Positions 8,862 through 17,060 of a stretch of DNA of 64,000 nucleotides are shown piece by piece (position 1 is the stretch's first letter; every line of letters begins with the position of its first letter). The stretch covers positions 124,001 to 188,000 of the forward strand of contig NZ_JBHKFI010000004.1 of the NCBI RefSeq assembly GCF_042263505.1. The letters run 5' to 3'. The notes beneath the pieces are model-generated. The model searched no databases. It saw only the letters and a program-made list of their open reading frames with translations, and was not told the origin of the DNA. The stretch is from Bacillus_BE sp042263505 (GTDB lineage Bacteria > Bacillota > Bacilli > Bacillales > Cytobacillaceae). Made by a program: the position numbers and the translations under genes.

Positions 8862-9503
8862 ATGACGAATTCTATTGATTCATCTTTGTTATTAGACAAC
8901 TATCAAAATAATCAAAGAAAGACAGGCGATGTTTTAGGAAAGGATGATTTTTTGAAGTTGTTAATGACGCAATTACAAAATCAGGATCCATTGAATCCCA
9001 TGCAGGATCAAGAGTTTATTGCTCAAATGGCTCAATTTTCTACCTTGGAACAAATTACGAATATGAGCAATGCATTTAATGCATTTGCCGAGGCGCAGGA
9101 CCAAAATAAAATGATTACCTATAATCAATTTATAGGAAAAGAAATTACTTGGCACAAAATTGCTGATGAGAAGGATGAAAATGGTAATACGATTATCCAG
9201 CAGGGGTCAGGAAAGGTGAAATCAATTCAATTTAAGGATGATCAAGTCTATTTTATCCTTGAGGATGGAACCACCCTTGAACCAGGAAATATTTCACAGG
9301 TAAATGAACTGTCTACCGATAATAATCTGGTACAGGCAAGTCAGTTAATAGGGAAAAAAGTAACGTATCTCAATGATAAGAATGAAGAAATATCAGCAAC
9401 GGTAAGCTCGGTTTCCTTAAAAGACGGAAAAACCTTGTATGAACTAAATGATGAAGCAAAAACAAAAATTAATTCTTCACAAATAACCAAGATTGAAGGC
9501 TAG
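8862..9503 (+). CDS. flgD: Flagellar hook assembly (capping) protein FlgD
   Basis: FlgD caps the growing hook so that FlgE subunits can be added. The product has the conserved N-terminal scaffold motif LGKDDFLKLLMTQLQNQDPL, then QDQEFIAQMAQFSTLEQ. A beta-rich C-terminal half carries two related stretches (IGKEITW and IGKKVTYL). There are two adjacent ATG codons; the second, at 8862, is 7 nt from GGAGG (8850-8854), while the first (8859) is only 4 nt away. The product is 213 residues with this start. Confidence 0.94.
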   Translation: MTNSIDSSLLLDNYQNNQRKTGDVLGKDDFLKLLMTQLQNQDPLNPMQDQEFIAQMAQFSTLEQITNMSNAFNAFAEAQDQNKMITYNQFIGKEITWHKIADEKDENGNTIIQQGSGKVKSIQFKDDQVYFILEDGTTLEPGNISQVNELSTDNNLVQASQLIGKKVTYLNDKNEEISATVSSVSLKDGKTLYELNDEAKTKINSSQITKIEG

Positions 9504-9520
9504 AAAAAGGAAGTGATTGG

Positions 9521-9907
9521 ATGGAGAAGCCAATCTTTCGTCCGATTCAGTCACCAAGTTTAAACTCTCATTCTGTTCGTAAAAATCCGCAAGCAGTGAA
9601 CCCAGGTTTATTCTCTAATCAATTGCATGCGGCGATGAATGCAAGTAACAAATTAACAATTAGCAAGCATGCACAAGAACGAATTGAACAAAGAGGGATC
9701 GATATTAATGCGGATAGATGGAAGCGAATAGAGAGAAAGGTAACTGAAGCAAAAAGTATGGGAGTCAATGATTCACTCGTATTATTGCAAGATGCTGCCT
9801 TAATTGTGAGTGCTAAAAACAACATAGTTATTACCGCAATGGATCGGAATGAAATATCATCACAAATTTTTACCAATATTAATGGAACTATTATTTTAGA
9901 TGATTAG
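9521..9907 (+). CDS. Flagellar operon protein, TIGR02530 family
   Basis: This 128-residue protein matches what I recall of the TIGR02530 flagellar operon family, which in Firmicutes sits between flgD and flgE. The diagnostic part is LTISKHAQERIEQRGIDIN at about residues 45-63, followed by a short alpha/beta domain (DSLVLLQDAALIVSAKNN). Its biochemical role is not established; from its position it probably assists hook assembly. The ATG follows AGGAAGTGATTGG, and a 72-nt gap separates it from flgE. Confidence 0.85.
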   Translation: MEKPIFRPIQSPSLNSHSVRKNPQAVNPGLFSNQLHAAMNASNKLTISKHAQERIEQRGIDINADRWKRIERKVTEAKSMGVNDSLVLLQDAALIVSAKNNIVITAMDRNEISSQIFTNINGTIILDD

Positions 9908-9979
9908 GCTGGACCACATAATGGAGGCCAAGAGTTGCGGACTGACTGAAGCAGCTCAAGTCATGAAAGGAGAACAATT

Positions 9980-11254
9980 ATGCTACGTTCAATGTATTCC
10001 GGTATTAGTGGGATGAAAAATTTTCAAACGAAATTAGACGTAATTGGTAATAACATCGCAAATGTGAATACACCAGGCTTCAAAAAGGGTCGTGTAACAT
10101 TTAAAGATACCATGAACCAAACAATCTCTGGTGCAAGTGCATCAACTGCTTTACGTGGTGGTAAAAACCCAACTCAGGTAGGATTAGGCTCAACCCTTGC
10201 AACGATTGATACGATCACGACTGGCTCAAGCTTACAAACAACGAGCCGACCTCTTGATCTGGGAATTGATGGAGATGGTTACTTTGTTGTGAAGCAAGGG
10301 GATGCTGAGTTTTACACTCGTGCTGGGAATTTTTATTTAGATGATACTGGAACACTCGTGAATGCTGATGGCCTTAAAGTTCAGGCTTATAAATATGATG
10401 ACAAAGGGAACTTAACCAATGTTTATGGGGATGTTTCTGTCAATGTCAATGCAATACTTCCGGCCGTTACAACGAAAAACATTACATTTTCTGAAAATTT
10501 ATCAGCGGATGCGAATGTTAATACGGTTTTTAGTCAGCAACTGAAGGTTGTTGATAAGAATGGAGATCCGCAGGCGATCACTATATACTTCAAAAAGACT
10601 GCTCAAGATAAATGGGATGTTTATATTGATAAGGATCCTAATGCTAAAAAGGATGATGGTTCACCTTTATATACAGCTACGGATGCAGATGTGAATCTTG
10701 ATTTCTCAGGTACCACTGTATCACCAGCTAAGAAAGCTTTAACAAATGTTCAGATACCTTCTGGACTAAAGGATGATGAGGCAACTGCTACCGTAGATGA
10801 AAGTAAGCAGACATTAGCAACATTAGATCTTGATTTTACCAAACTTACCCAAAATGATGGTGCAACCACAGCACTAGTAAATCCGGATGGAAATACAGAA
10901 GGAAAACTTGAAAGCTTTAGTGTAGGTTCAATGGGTGAAATCAATGGAGTCTATTCAAATGGCCAAATCGTCACACTAGGGCGTCTTGCTATCGCTAAAT
11001 TTAGTAACTCCTCAGGTCTAAACAAAGCAGGCAGTAATCTCTTCCAAGAAACGGTAAACTCAGGTACGCCAGATATTGCTGCTGCTGGTGAAGGCCGGGG
11101 GACAATTGCTTCTGGTTCTCTCGAAATGTCAAACGTTGACCTTTCAGAAGAATTCACGGAAATGATTACTGCTCAACGTGGATTCCAGGCGAATACGCGA
11201 ATTATCACAACATCCGATGAAATACTTCAAGAGCTAGTAAACTTAAAACGATAG
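9980..11254 (+). CDS. flgE: Flagellar hook protein FlgE
   Basis: FlgE is the hook subunit. The N-terminal region has the rod/hook signature GISGMKNFQTKLDVIGNNIANVNTPGF, and the C-terminal region has SNVDLSEEFTEMITAQRGFQANT ending in LVNLKR. At 424 residues it is far longer than the 264-residue B. subtilis FlgE. The extra length lies in the surface-exposed middle (roughly residues 150-320), which is rich in Asp, Lys and Thr; this part varies widely among bacteria. AAAGGAG precedes the ATG. A hairpin follows the stop codon. Confidence 0.96.
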   Translation: MLRSMYSGISGMKNFQTKLDVIGNNIANVNTPGFKKGRVTFKDTMNQTISGASASTALRGGKNPTQVGLGSTLATIDTITTGSSLQTTSRPLDLGIDGDGYFVVKQGDAEFYTRAGNFYLDDTGTLVNADGLKVQAYKYDDKGNLTNVYGDVSVNVNAILPAVTTKNITFSENLSADANVNTVFSQQLKVVDKNGDPQAITIYFKKTAQDKWDVYIDKDPNAKKDDGSPLYTATDADVNLDFSGTTVSPAKKALTNVQIPSGLKDDEATATVDESKQTLATLDLDFTKLTQNDGATTALVNPDGNTEGKLESFSVGSMGEINGVYSNGQIVTLGRLAIAKFSNSSGLNKAGSNLFQETVNSGTPDIAAAGEGRGTIASGSLEMSNVDLSEEFTEMITAQRGFQANTRIITTSDEILQELVNLKR

Positions 11255-11260
11255 TTTAAG

Positions 11261-11266
11261 GGAGGG
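11261..11266 (+). promoter_or_regulatory. Strong ribosome binding site distant from swrD
   Basis: GGAGGG lies 6 nt before a TTG (11273) that opens a 12-codon ORF, but 37 nt before the swrD TTG (11304). No purine-rich site lies directly before swrD. If the 25-nt hairpin that follows is folded, the distance to the swrD start shrinks to about 12 nt. Confidence 0.6.
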
Positions 11267-11268
11267 AC

Positions 11269-11293
11269 AGGGTTGAAGTCTTACTTCAACCCT
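11269..11293 (+). promoter_or_regulatory. Perfect 10-bp hairpin between flgE and swrD
   Basis: AGGGTTGAAG (11269-11278) pairs perfectly with CTTCAACCCT (11284-11293) across a 5-nt loop. No T run follows, so it is not an ordinary terminator. It lies between a strong ribosome binding site and the swrD start, which suggests translational control or an mRNA processing point. Confidence 0.8.
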
Positions 11294-11311
11294 GAAAATA
11301 ACATTGATTAA
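11273..11311 (+). CDS. Possible 12-codon leader peptide coupled to swrD
   Basis: A TTG 6 nt after GGAGGG opens a frame encoding MKSYFNPENNID. It ends at TAA 11309-11311, three bases beyond the swrD TTG (11304-11306). The mini-ORF spans the hairpin, so a translating ribosome would melt it and finish exactly at the swrD start. This geometry is that of translational coupling. There is no direct proof that it is translated. Confidence 0.35.
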   Translation: MKSYFNPENNID

Positions 11312-11525
11312 GCTTACTCGGTTAAATGGCAAACCATTTATAATTAATGCGATCTATATTGAAACCATTGAATCGTTTCCAGATACGACGATTACATTAA
11401 CCAATAATAGAAAATATGTTGTAAGGGAAAAGGAAGAAGAAGTCATCCAATTGGTAGAAAAATTTTATCAATCCGTTAATCTTCTTGGTAGACAGCAGTT
11501 GGAGGATAATGAAGATGAAGAATAA
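11304..11525 (+). CDS. swrD: Swarming motility protein SwrD (FlbD family)
   Basis: SwrD (formerly YlzI) raises flagellar power in B. subtilis and is needed for swarming. The 73-residue product begins MIKLTRLNGKPFIINAIYIE, as family members do, and continues with ETIESFPDTTITLTNNRKYVV. The TTG start is fixed by homology and by an in-frame stop just upstream (TGA at 11274). It lacks a ribosome binding site of its own and depends on the upstream hairpin or mini-ORF. Its acidic tail overlaps the start of fliL. Confidence 0.9.
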   Translation: MIKLTRLNGKPFIINAIYIETIESFPDTTITLTNNRKYVVREKEEEVIQLVEKFYQSVNLLGRQQLEDNEDEE

Positions 11526-11940
11526 TAAGCTATTAATGATTATGTTAATTTTGATTGTTGCTATCACACTTGTTGGTGCAGTAGCGGCTGTAGTTGTGTT
11601 AAAATTTACAGGTCAGGAAGATAAAAAGCCGACGATTGATGAAGTATTAGAGGCTTCTGTGGATGTCCCGGAAATTACCACTAACCTAGCGGGTGAGGAT
11701 TTTATTAAAATTTCCTTTAAAATTCAAACTGATAGCAAAAAAGCAAAAGAAGAACTAGAAAAAAGAGATTTTCAGGTGAAGAATATTATTATTGAAGAAT
11801 TGTCTGAGAAAAAGGCTGAGGATCTGAAAGGTAAAGAAGGAAAAACCAAATTCGAAGAAGATTTAAAAATGAAAATAGATGGATTAATGCAGGAAGGAAA
11901 GATTGAACAAGTCTATATTACAGAGTGTCTCCTCCAATAA
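11515..11940 (+). CDS. fliL: Flagellar basal body-associated protein FliL
   Basis: FliL is a single-pass membrane protein around the stator, which it supports. The 141-residue product has an N-terminal membrane helix (about residues 5-28) and a periplasmic domain with the pattern ITTNLAGEDFIKISFKIQ. The start is ATG 11515, 9 nt after GGAGG (11501-11505); ATG 11509 is only 3 nt from it. The reading frame overlaps the swrD end by 11 nt. Length agrees with B. subtilis FliL (140). Confidence 0.93.
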   Translation: MKNNKLLMIMLILIVAITLVGAVAAVVVLKFTGQEDKKPTIDEVLEASVDVPEITTNLAGEDFIKISFKIQTDSKKAKEELEKRDFQVKNIIIEELSEKKAEDLKGKEGKTKFEEDLKMKIDGLMQEGKIEQVYITECLLQ

Positions 11941-11985
11941 GTAAATATATTGGATAATTGAAGACTTAATTTGGAGGTGAGAACA

Positions 11986-12987
11986 TTGTCTGGTGAGGTT
12001 TTATCACAAAGTGAAATAGATGCATTATTGTCAGCATTGTCAACAGGAGAAATGGACGCGGATGAGCTAAAAAAGGAACAGACCGAAAAGAAGGTAAGAG
12101 TCTATGACTTTAAAAGGGCATTGCGGTTTTCAAAAGACCAAATTCGAAGCTTAACACGAATTCATGAAAACTTTGCAAGGTTATTAACGACTTTCTTTTC
12201 TGCCCAGCTAAGAACCTATGTTCAAATTTCGGTTGCCTCAGCTGACCAAATTCCATATGAAGAATTTATCCGCTCTATTCCGAAGATGACAGTTCTGAAT
12301 GTCTTTGAGGTTCCGCCTTTAGATGGACGGATCTTAATGGAGGTCAATCCCAACATTGCTTATGCCATGATGGACCGGCTCCTTGGAGGAAAGGGGGCAA
12401 GTATTAATAAAGTTGAAAATTTAACCGAAATCGAAACGAGAATCATGTCAAATACATTTGAACATGCTTTTGAGAATTTGCGAGAAGCATGGGAATCTAT
12501 TGCAGAGATTGATCCAATTCTCTCAGATTTCGAAGTGAATCCACAGTTTTTACAAATGGTATCTCCGAATGAAACCATTGTTGTCATCTCATTAAATACC
12601 ACTATTGGTGAAACGAGTGGAATGATCAATATTTGTATCCCACATGTAGTTTTAGAACCAATTATTCCTAAGCTATCTGTACATTATTGGATGCAAACAG
12701 ATAAAAAGGAAAAAAATCCTCAAGAAATTGCATTACTTGAGAAAAGAATTCAAAAAGCAGATGTAACTGTAAATGCGGAGCTTGGTGATTCAGAAATCAC
12801 GATTCATGATTTTCTTATGCTCGATATTGGAGATGTAATTGAACTCAATCAAAAGATTGATCAGCCGCTAATAATCAAAATCGGCGATATCCCAAAATTT
12901 ATTGGACAACCAGGGAAATTAAACAAAAAATTAGCGATACAAGTTTTAGATGCTCTGAAGGAGGGAGACGACGATGATGAACGGTGA
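11986..12987 (+). CDS. fliM: Flagellar motor switch protein FliM
   Basis: FliM is the middle protein of the C-ring switch and the docking site for phosphorylated CheY. The 333-residue product has the N-terminal CheY-binding motif LSQSEIDALLSA, the signature KDQIRSLTRIHENFARLL, a middle domain with LGGKGASINKVENLTEIE, and a C-terminal SpoA (FliN-like) domain. The start is TTG 11986, 8 nt after GGAGG (11973-11977), giving MSGEVLSQ as in B. subtilis. It overlaps fliY by 14 nt. Confidence 0.96.
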   Translation: MSGEVLSQSEIDALLSALSTGEMDADELKKEQTEKKVRVYDFKRALRFSKDQIRSLTRIHENFARLLTTFFSAQLRTYVQISVASADQIPYEEFIRSIPKMTVLNVFEVPPLDGRILMEVNPNIAYAMMDRLLGGKGASINKVENLTEIETRIMSNTFEHAFENLREAWESIAEIDPILSDFEVNPQFLQMVSPNETIVVISLNTTIGETSGMINICIPHVVLEPIIPKLSVHYWMQTDKKEKNPQEIALLEKRIQKADVTVNAELGDSEITIHDFLMLDIGDVIELNQKIDQPLIIKIGDIPKFIGQPGKLNKKLAIQVLDALKEGDDDDER

Positions 12988-14251
12988 TATGCTTTCTCAA
13001 GATGAAATAGATGCGCTTTTACGAGGAACAGATGATGTGAATGATGATATGACGAAAAATGATGTAAACGTCGATGATTTGCTGTCTCCAATGGAACAGG
13101 ATGCATTAGGTGAAATCGGAAATATCTCATTTGGGAGTTCAGCGACCGCATTATCTACTTTATTAAATCAAAAAGTTGATATTACTACACCAACAGTTAC
13201 GATAGTCTTAAAAAATAAGGTTGCTGATGAATTTCCACATCCTTATGTCGCCATTCAGGTTAAATATACAGAAGGATTTGCTGGAAGTAATCTCCTCATT
13301 ATTAAACAAACAGACGCAGCGGTTATTGCAGACCTTATGCTTGGTGGAGATGGGAAGAGTACAACAACAGAAATGCTAGGCGAGATTCAACTAAGTGCTG
13401 TTCAAGAAGCAATGAATCAAATGATGGGATCTTCTGCGACATCCATGTCAACGATCTTTCATAAACGGGTCGATATCTCACCGCCCTCCATTGATTTCTT
13501 AGATGTCATTCATGGAGAAGGAACAGACCAGTTGCCAAACGATGATATGCTTGTAAAGGTTTCTTTTCGCTTAAAAGTTGGGGATTTAATTGATTCGAAT
13601 ATTATGCAACTCCTTCCTTTGGACTTTGCAAAGAGTTTAGTCAATGAATTATTAAATCCAAATACTCAAGTAGCGGAGGAACCTGTTAAAATAGAGGAGG
13701 AATCTCCCACTAATACGATTGAACAGCCTGGTGCAACTCCGTCAACATCGATACCAAATCAGGAATTTCCAAGCAATTCTTCACCGTATACGGAGAACGC
13801 GTCATATAGTTCTGGGCAAGCTGGTAGCATGAATATGCAACAGACAACTATTGAGAATCCGGCGAATTTTCAAAATCCTTCTTCTCAAAGCAGTCCACAG
13901 CTGTTCGGAGGTTATCCAGGTGGAAACCCACCAAATGTTCAACCTGCCGTTTTCTCAAGTTTTGAGCCGGTTCATCTTCAAGAATCAGAAACAAAGAATT
14001 TAAATATGCTTCTAGACATTCCATTACAAGTAACCGTTGAACTTGGCAGGACGAAAAGATCCGTGAAGGAAATTTTAGAATTATCGGCTGGATCGATTAT
14101 TGAATTGGACAAGTTGGCTGGAGAACCAGTAGATATTCTCGTCAACAATCGACTCATTGCAAAAGGTGAAGTGGTTGTCATTGATGAAAACTTTGGTGTA
14201 CGCGTAACGGATATAATAAGCCAAAGTGACCGATTAAAAAAATTAAGATAA
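12974..14251 (+). CDS. fliY: Flagellar switch phosphatase FliY
   Basis: FliY is both a C-ring component and a CheY-P phosphatase, replacing FliN in Bacillus. The N-terminus has a CheY-binding motif (MLSQDEIDALL). The CheC-like middle has two phosphatase sites (EIGNISFGSSATAL near residue 45 and EAMNQMMGSSATSM near 140). A Pro/Ser/Asn/Gln-rich linker (about 235-330) leads to a C-terminal SpoA domain. The 425 residues exceed B. subtilis FliY (378), mainly in the linker. GGAGGGAG in the end of fliM precedes the ATG. Confidence 0.95.
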   Translation: MMNGDMLSQDEIDALLRGTDDVNDDMTKNDVNVDDLLSPMEQDALGEIGNISFGSSATALSTLLNQKVDITTPTVTIVLKNKVADEFPHPYVAIQVKYTEGFAGSNLLIIKQTDAAVIADLMLGGDGKSTTTEMLGEIQLSAVQEAMNQMMGSSATSMSTIFHKRVDISPPSIDFLDVIHGEGTDQLPNDDMLVKVSFRLKVGDLIDSNIMQLLPLDFAKSLVNELLNPNTQVAEEPVKIEEESPTNTIEQPGATPSTSIPNQEFPSNSSPYTENASYSSGQAGSMNMQQTTIENPANFQNPSSQSSPQLFGGYPGGNPPNVQPAVFSSFEPVHLQESETKNLNMLLDIPLQVTVELGRTKRSVKEILELSAGSIIELDKLAGEPVDILVNNRLIAKGEVVVIDENFGVRVTDIISQSDRLKKLR

Positions 14252-14273
14252 TCTAGTGGAGGTTAAACACGAT

Positions 14274-14636
14274 ATGGCACAAAGGATTTTAATTGTTGAT
14301 GATGCAGCATTTATGAGAATGATGATTAAAGATATTCTCTCAAAAAACGGATATGAGGTTGTAGGGGAAGCTGCAGATGGGGCTCAAGCCGTTGAAAAAT
14401 ATAAAGAAACGCAACCTGATTTAGTAACAATGGATATCACGATGCCTGAAATGGACGGAATTACTTCCTTAAAAGAAATCAAAAAAATTAATCCTAATGC
14501 AAAAGTAATTATGTGCTCGGCAATGGGGCAGCAAGCGATGGTGATCGATGCGATTCAAGCGGGTGCAAAGGATTTTATCGTGAAACCTTTCCAAGCAGAT
14601 CGTGTATTAGAAGCTATTTCCAAAACCTTGGGATAA
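14274..14636 (+). CDS. cheY: Chemotaxis response regulator CheY
   Basis: CheY is a single-domain receiver. When phosphorylated by CheA it binds FliM/FliY and, in Bacillus, promotes counter-clockwise rotation. The 120-residue protein has the acidic pair in LIVDDAAF, phospho-acceptor Asp54 in VTMDITMPEMDG, the conserved Ser/Thr in MCSAMG and Lys in DFIVKPF. The start is ATG 14274, after GGAGGT (14258-14263). An upstream GTG at 14256 precedes the ribosome binding site and is rejected. Confidence 0.97.
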   Translation: MAQRILIVDDAAFMRMMIKDILSKNGYEVVGEAADGAQAVEKYKETQPDLVTMDITMPEMDGITSLKEIKKINPNAKVIMCSAMGQQAMVIDAIQAGAKDFIVKPFQADRVLEAISKTLG

Positions 14637-14663
14637 ATCTACTGATTTAGAGGTGCTTAAATT

Positions 14664-15329
14664 TTGCGAAACCTAATGTTTTTCATGAAAGTATTGCTTT
14701 TCGCAACGATTGCTCTGCTGGGCGTAGAGAAGATGGCCTATGCAGAGCAGGTTAATCAAAGCGTCAAGGAATGCATTGAAAACCCAGATGCATGTAAGCA
14801 AAGTCAACCCGCTAATGATAATAACACCAATGCCTCAAATCAAAAGAACGCTGATGTAGGATTAACAATTTGGGATTTTATTAAGATGATTTTTGCGACT
14901 ATATTTGTTATTGCCTTGCTTTATTTCCTGCTTAAATTTCTTAATAAAAAAAGCCGATCCTTTAAAAGTTCTCAGATAATAGAAAACATTGGTGGAACAT
15001 CCCTCGGGTCTAATCGTTCTGTACAGATTATTAAGGTAGGTCATCAATTATTAGTCGTTGGTGTTGGGGAAAGTATTCAGCTTCTTAAGGAAATTGATGA
15101 TGAAGAAGAGTATCGCCAAATTTTGTCAGACTATAATCAAAAGATGGAACAACTTGTTCAGCCAAGCGATATTGTGACAAAGGTATTGCAAAGAGCAAAA
15201 TCAAAGAAAAAAAACATAAATGAAGAGAACCAGTTTAACAAGTTATTGAAAAAACAGCTACAAGATATAAAAAATGAAAGAAAAAAGGTATTTGAAGAGA
15301 TGGATAAGAAGGGACCAGAAGATCAATGA
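14664..15329 (+). CDS. fliZ: Flagellar biosynthesis protein FliZ (FliO family)
   Basis: FliO/FliZ proteins help assemble the FliPQR export gate. The 221-residue product has an N-terminal signal-like hydrophobic stretch ending near AYAEQ, a Cys-containing, Asn-rich segment, a membrane helix at about residues 72-93, and a basic cytoplasmic tail with LGSNRSVQIIKVGHQLLVVGVGE, typical of FliO. The start is TTG 14664, 8 nt after GAGGTG; ATG 14676 is an alternative. It overlaps fliP by 4 nt. Confidence 0.88.
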   Translation: MRNLMFFMKVLLFATIALLGVEKMAYAEQVNQSVKECIENPDACKQSQPANDNNTNASNQKNADVGLTIWDFIKMIFATIFVIALLYFLLKFLNKKSRSFKSSQIIENIGGTSLGSNRSVQIIKVGHQLLVVGVGESIQLLKEIDDEEEYRQILSDYNQKMEQLVQPSDIVTKVLQRAKSKKKNINEENQFNKLLKKQLQDIKNERKKVFEEMDKKGPEDQ

Positions 15330-15991
15330 GTCAGTTTATGGAGTTTTTTAACAGCAGCTCACCTGAAAATGTTTCTACTTCAGTGAAGCTTTTACTTCTT
15401 TTGACTGTACTATCAATTGCTCCTAGCATACTCATATTGATGACATGTTTTACACGTATTGTCATTGTTCTTTCCTTTGTCAGAACGGCGCTTGCAACGC
15501 AACAAATGCCACCCAATCAGGTGATAATCGGTTTATCTATATTTTTAACCTTTTTTATCATGGCGCCAACTTTTCAAGAGGTCAATAAAACAGCTCTAAC
15601 TCCTCTTTTCAATGAGGAGATAAATTTGGAGCAGGCCTATGATAAAGCGGCACTCCCCTTTAAAGAGTTTATGAGTGCTCATACAAGGCAGAAGGATTTA
15701 GCATTATTTCTTGATTATGCCAAAGCGGATAAGCCGAAATCGATAAAAGATATCCCATTAACGACTCTCGTACCTGCATTTGCAATCAGTGAAATTAAAA
15801 CAGCTTTTCAAATCGGATTTATGATTTTTATTCCATTTTTAGTCATTGATATGGTTGTAGCGAGTGTGTTAATGTCTATGGGAATGATGATGCTTCCACC
15901 GGTCATGATATCATTGCCATTTAAAATTCTTTTATTTGTTCTTGTTGATGGATGGTATCTAGTAGTGAAATCATTATTAGAAAGTTTTTAA
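15326..15991 (+). CDS. fliP: Flagellar export gate protein FliP
   Basis: FliP is the main subunit of the helical export gate. The 221-residue protein has the FliP signatures MTCFTRIVIVLSFVRTALATQQMP in the N-terminal half and FMIFIPFLVIDMVVASVLMSMGMMMLPP in the C-terminal half, with four hydrophobic segments. The ATG overlaps the fliZ stop (ATGA), which implies coupled translation. Order fliP-fliQ-fliR-flhB-flhA is the conserved gate cluster. Confidence 0.97.
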   Translation: MSQFMEFFNSSSPENVSTSVKLLLLLTVLSIAPSILILMTCFTRIVIVLSFVRTALATQQMPPNQVIIGLSIFLTFFIMAPTFQEVNKTALTPLFNEEINLEQAYDKAALPFKEFMSAHTRQKDLALFLDYAKADKPKSIKDIPLTTLVPAFAISEIKTAFQIGFMIFIPFLVIDMVVASVLMSMGMMMLPPVMISLPFKILLFVLVDGWYLVVKSLLESF

Positions 15992-16008
15992 AAAGCAGGT
16001 GACAAATA

Positions 16009-16278
16009 GTGACCCCAGAATCTGTTATTTCAATTGCTGAGCAAGGAATATGGGCCGTGATAATCGTATCCGGACCACTTCTTTTGTTAGCGCTTATTGT
16101 CGGATTAGTTGTTAGTATTTTTCAGGCAACAACACAAATTCAAGAACAGACACTTGCATTTGTCCCTAAGATTGTTGCTGTTTTAGTTGGAATTGTCTTT
16201 TTTGGACCATGGATGCTTAGTCATATGCTTTCTTACGCCAATGAAATATTTTCGAATTTAACTAGGTTTGTAGGATGA
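16009..16278 (+). CDS. fliQ: Flagellar export gate protein FliQ
   Basis: FliQ is a two-helix gate subunit that packs around FliP/FliR. At 89 residues its length is standard, and it carries the family core GLVVSIFQATTQIQEQTLAFVPKI. The start is GTG 16009, after GCAGGTGA. The last 4 nt overlap the fliR start. Confidence 0.97.
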   Translation: MTPESVISIAEQGIWAVIIVSGPLLLLALIVGLVVSIFQATTQIQEQTLAFVPKIVAVLVGIVFFGPWMLSHMLSYANEIFSNLTRFVG

Positions 16279-17060
16279 ATATAGTAGAGTATTTACCAAA
16301 GTTTCCGGCATTTTTATTAGTTTTTGTTAGGGTTACTTCCTTTTTTCTAATGATGCCCTTATTTTCTTACAGGACGATTCCAACTCATTATAAGATCGGT
16401 CTAGGGTTTTTTTTATCATGGATTATGTTCTTTACAATCGATGCACCGACACTTGATATTGACGGTGCTTACTTTTTATTGATTTTAAAAGAAGCCTTGG
16501 TGGGGATTTCCATTGGCTTTATGGCGTATTTAATTTTATCGGCTATTCAAATAGCTGGGGGATTAATTGACTTTCAAATGGGATTTGCGATTGCCAATGT
16601 TATTGACCCACAAACAGGTGCTCAAAGTCCACTTACTGGGCAATATTTCTACATAATTGGTCTTATGTTTCTATTAGCAGTAAATGGTCATCACCTTTTG
16701 TTGGATGGAATTTTCTATAGCTATAAATTTATCCCACTTCAACAAGCATGGCTTCCATTTAGTCACGGAAATGTGATGGAGTATATCATCCAATCCTTTA
16801 ACTCGATGTTTATTATTGCCTTTCAAATGTCGATTCCTGTCGTAGGGAGCCTCTTCCTTGTAGATATTGCTTTAGGGATCGTTGCGAGGACGGTTCCACA
16901 GCTTAATATTTTTGTTGTGGGGATTCCCGTAAAAATTGTGGTTAGCTTTATAGTATTAGTTTCTGTCATGAGCGTTATGATTATGGTCGTTTCACAGTTG
17001 TTTAACACGATGTTTGATACGATGAGAGGTCTTATGGATCTATTGGGAGGGTCATCGTGA
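16275..17060 (+). CDS. fliR: Flagellar export gate protein FliR
   Basis: FliR completes the FliPQR channel. The 261-residue protein is very hydrophobic, with about six membrane segments and the family motif GGLIDFQMGFAIANVIDPQ around residues 94-112. The ATG overlaps the fliQ stop (ATGA). The stop codon overlaps the flhB ATG by one base. Confidence 0.96.
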   Translation: MNIVEYLPKFPAFLLVFVRVTSFFLMMPLFSYRTIPTHYKIGLGFFLSWIMFFTIDAPTLDIDGAYFLLILKEALVGISIGFMAYLILSAIQIAGGLIDFQMGFAIANVIDPQTGAQSPLTGQYFYIIGLMFLLAVNGHHLLLDGIFYSYKFIPLQQAWLPFSHGNVMEYIIQSFNSMFIIAFQMSIPVVGSLFLVDIALGIVARTVPQLNIFVVGIPVKIVVSFIVLVSVMSVMIMVVSQLFNTMFDTMRGLMDLLGGSS

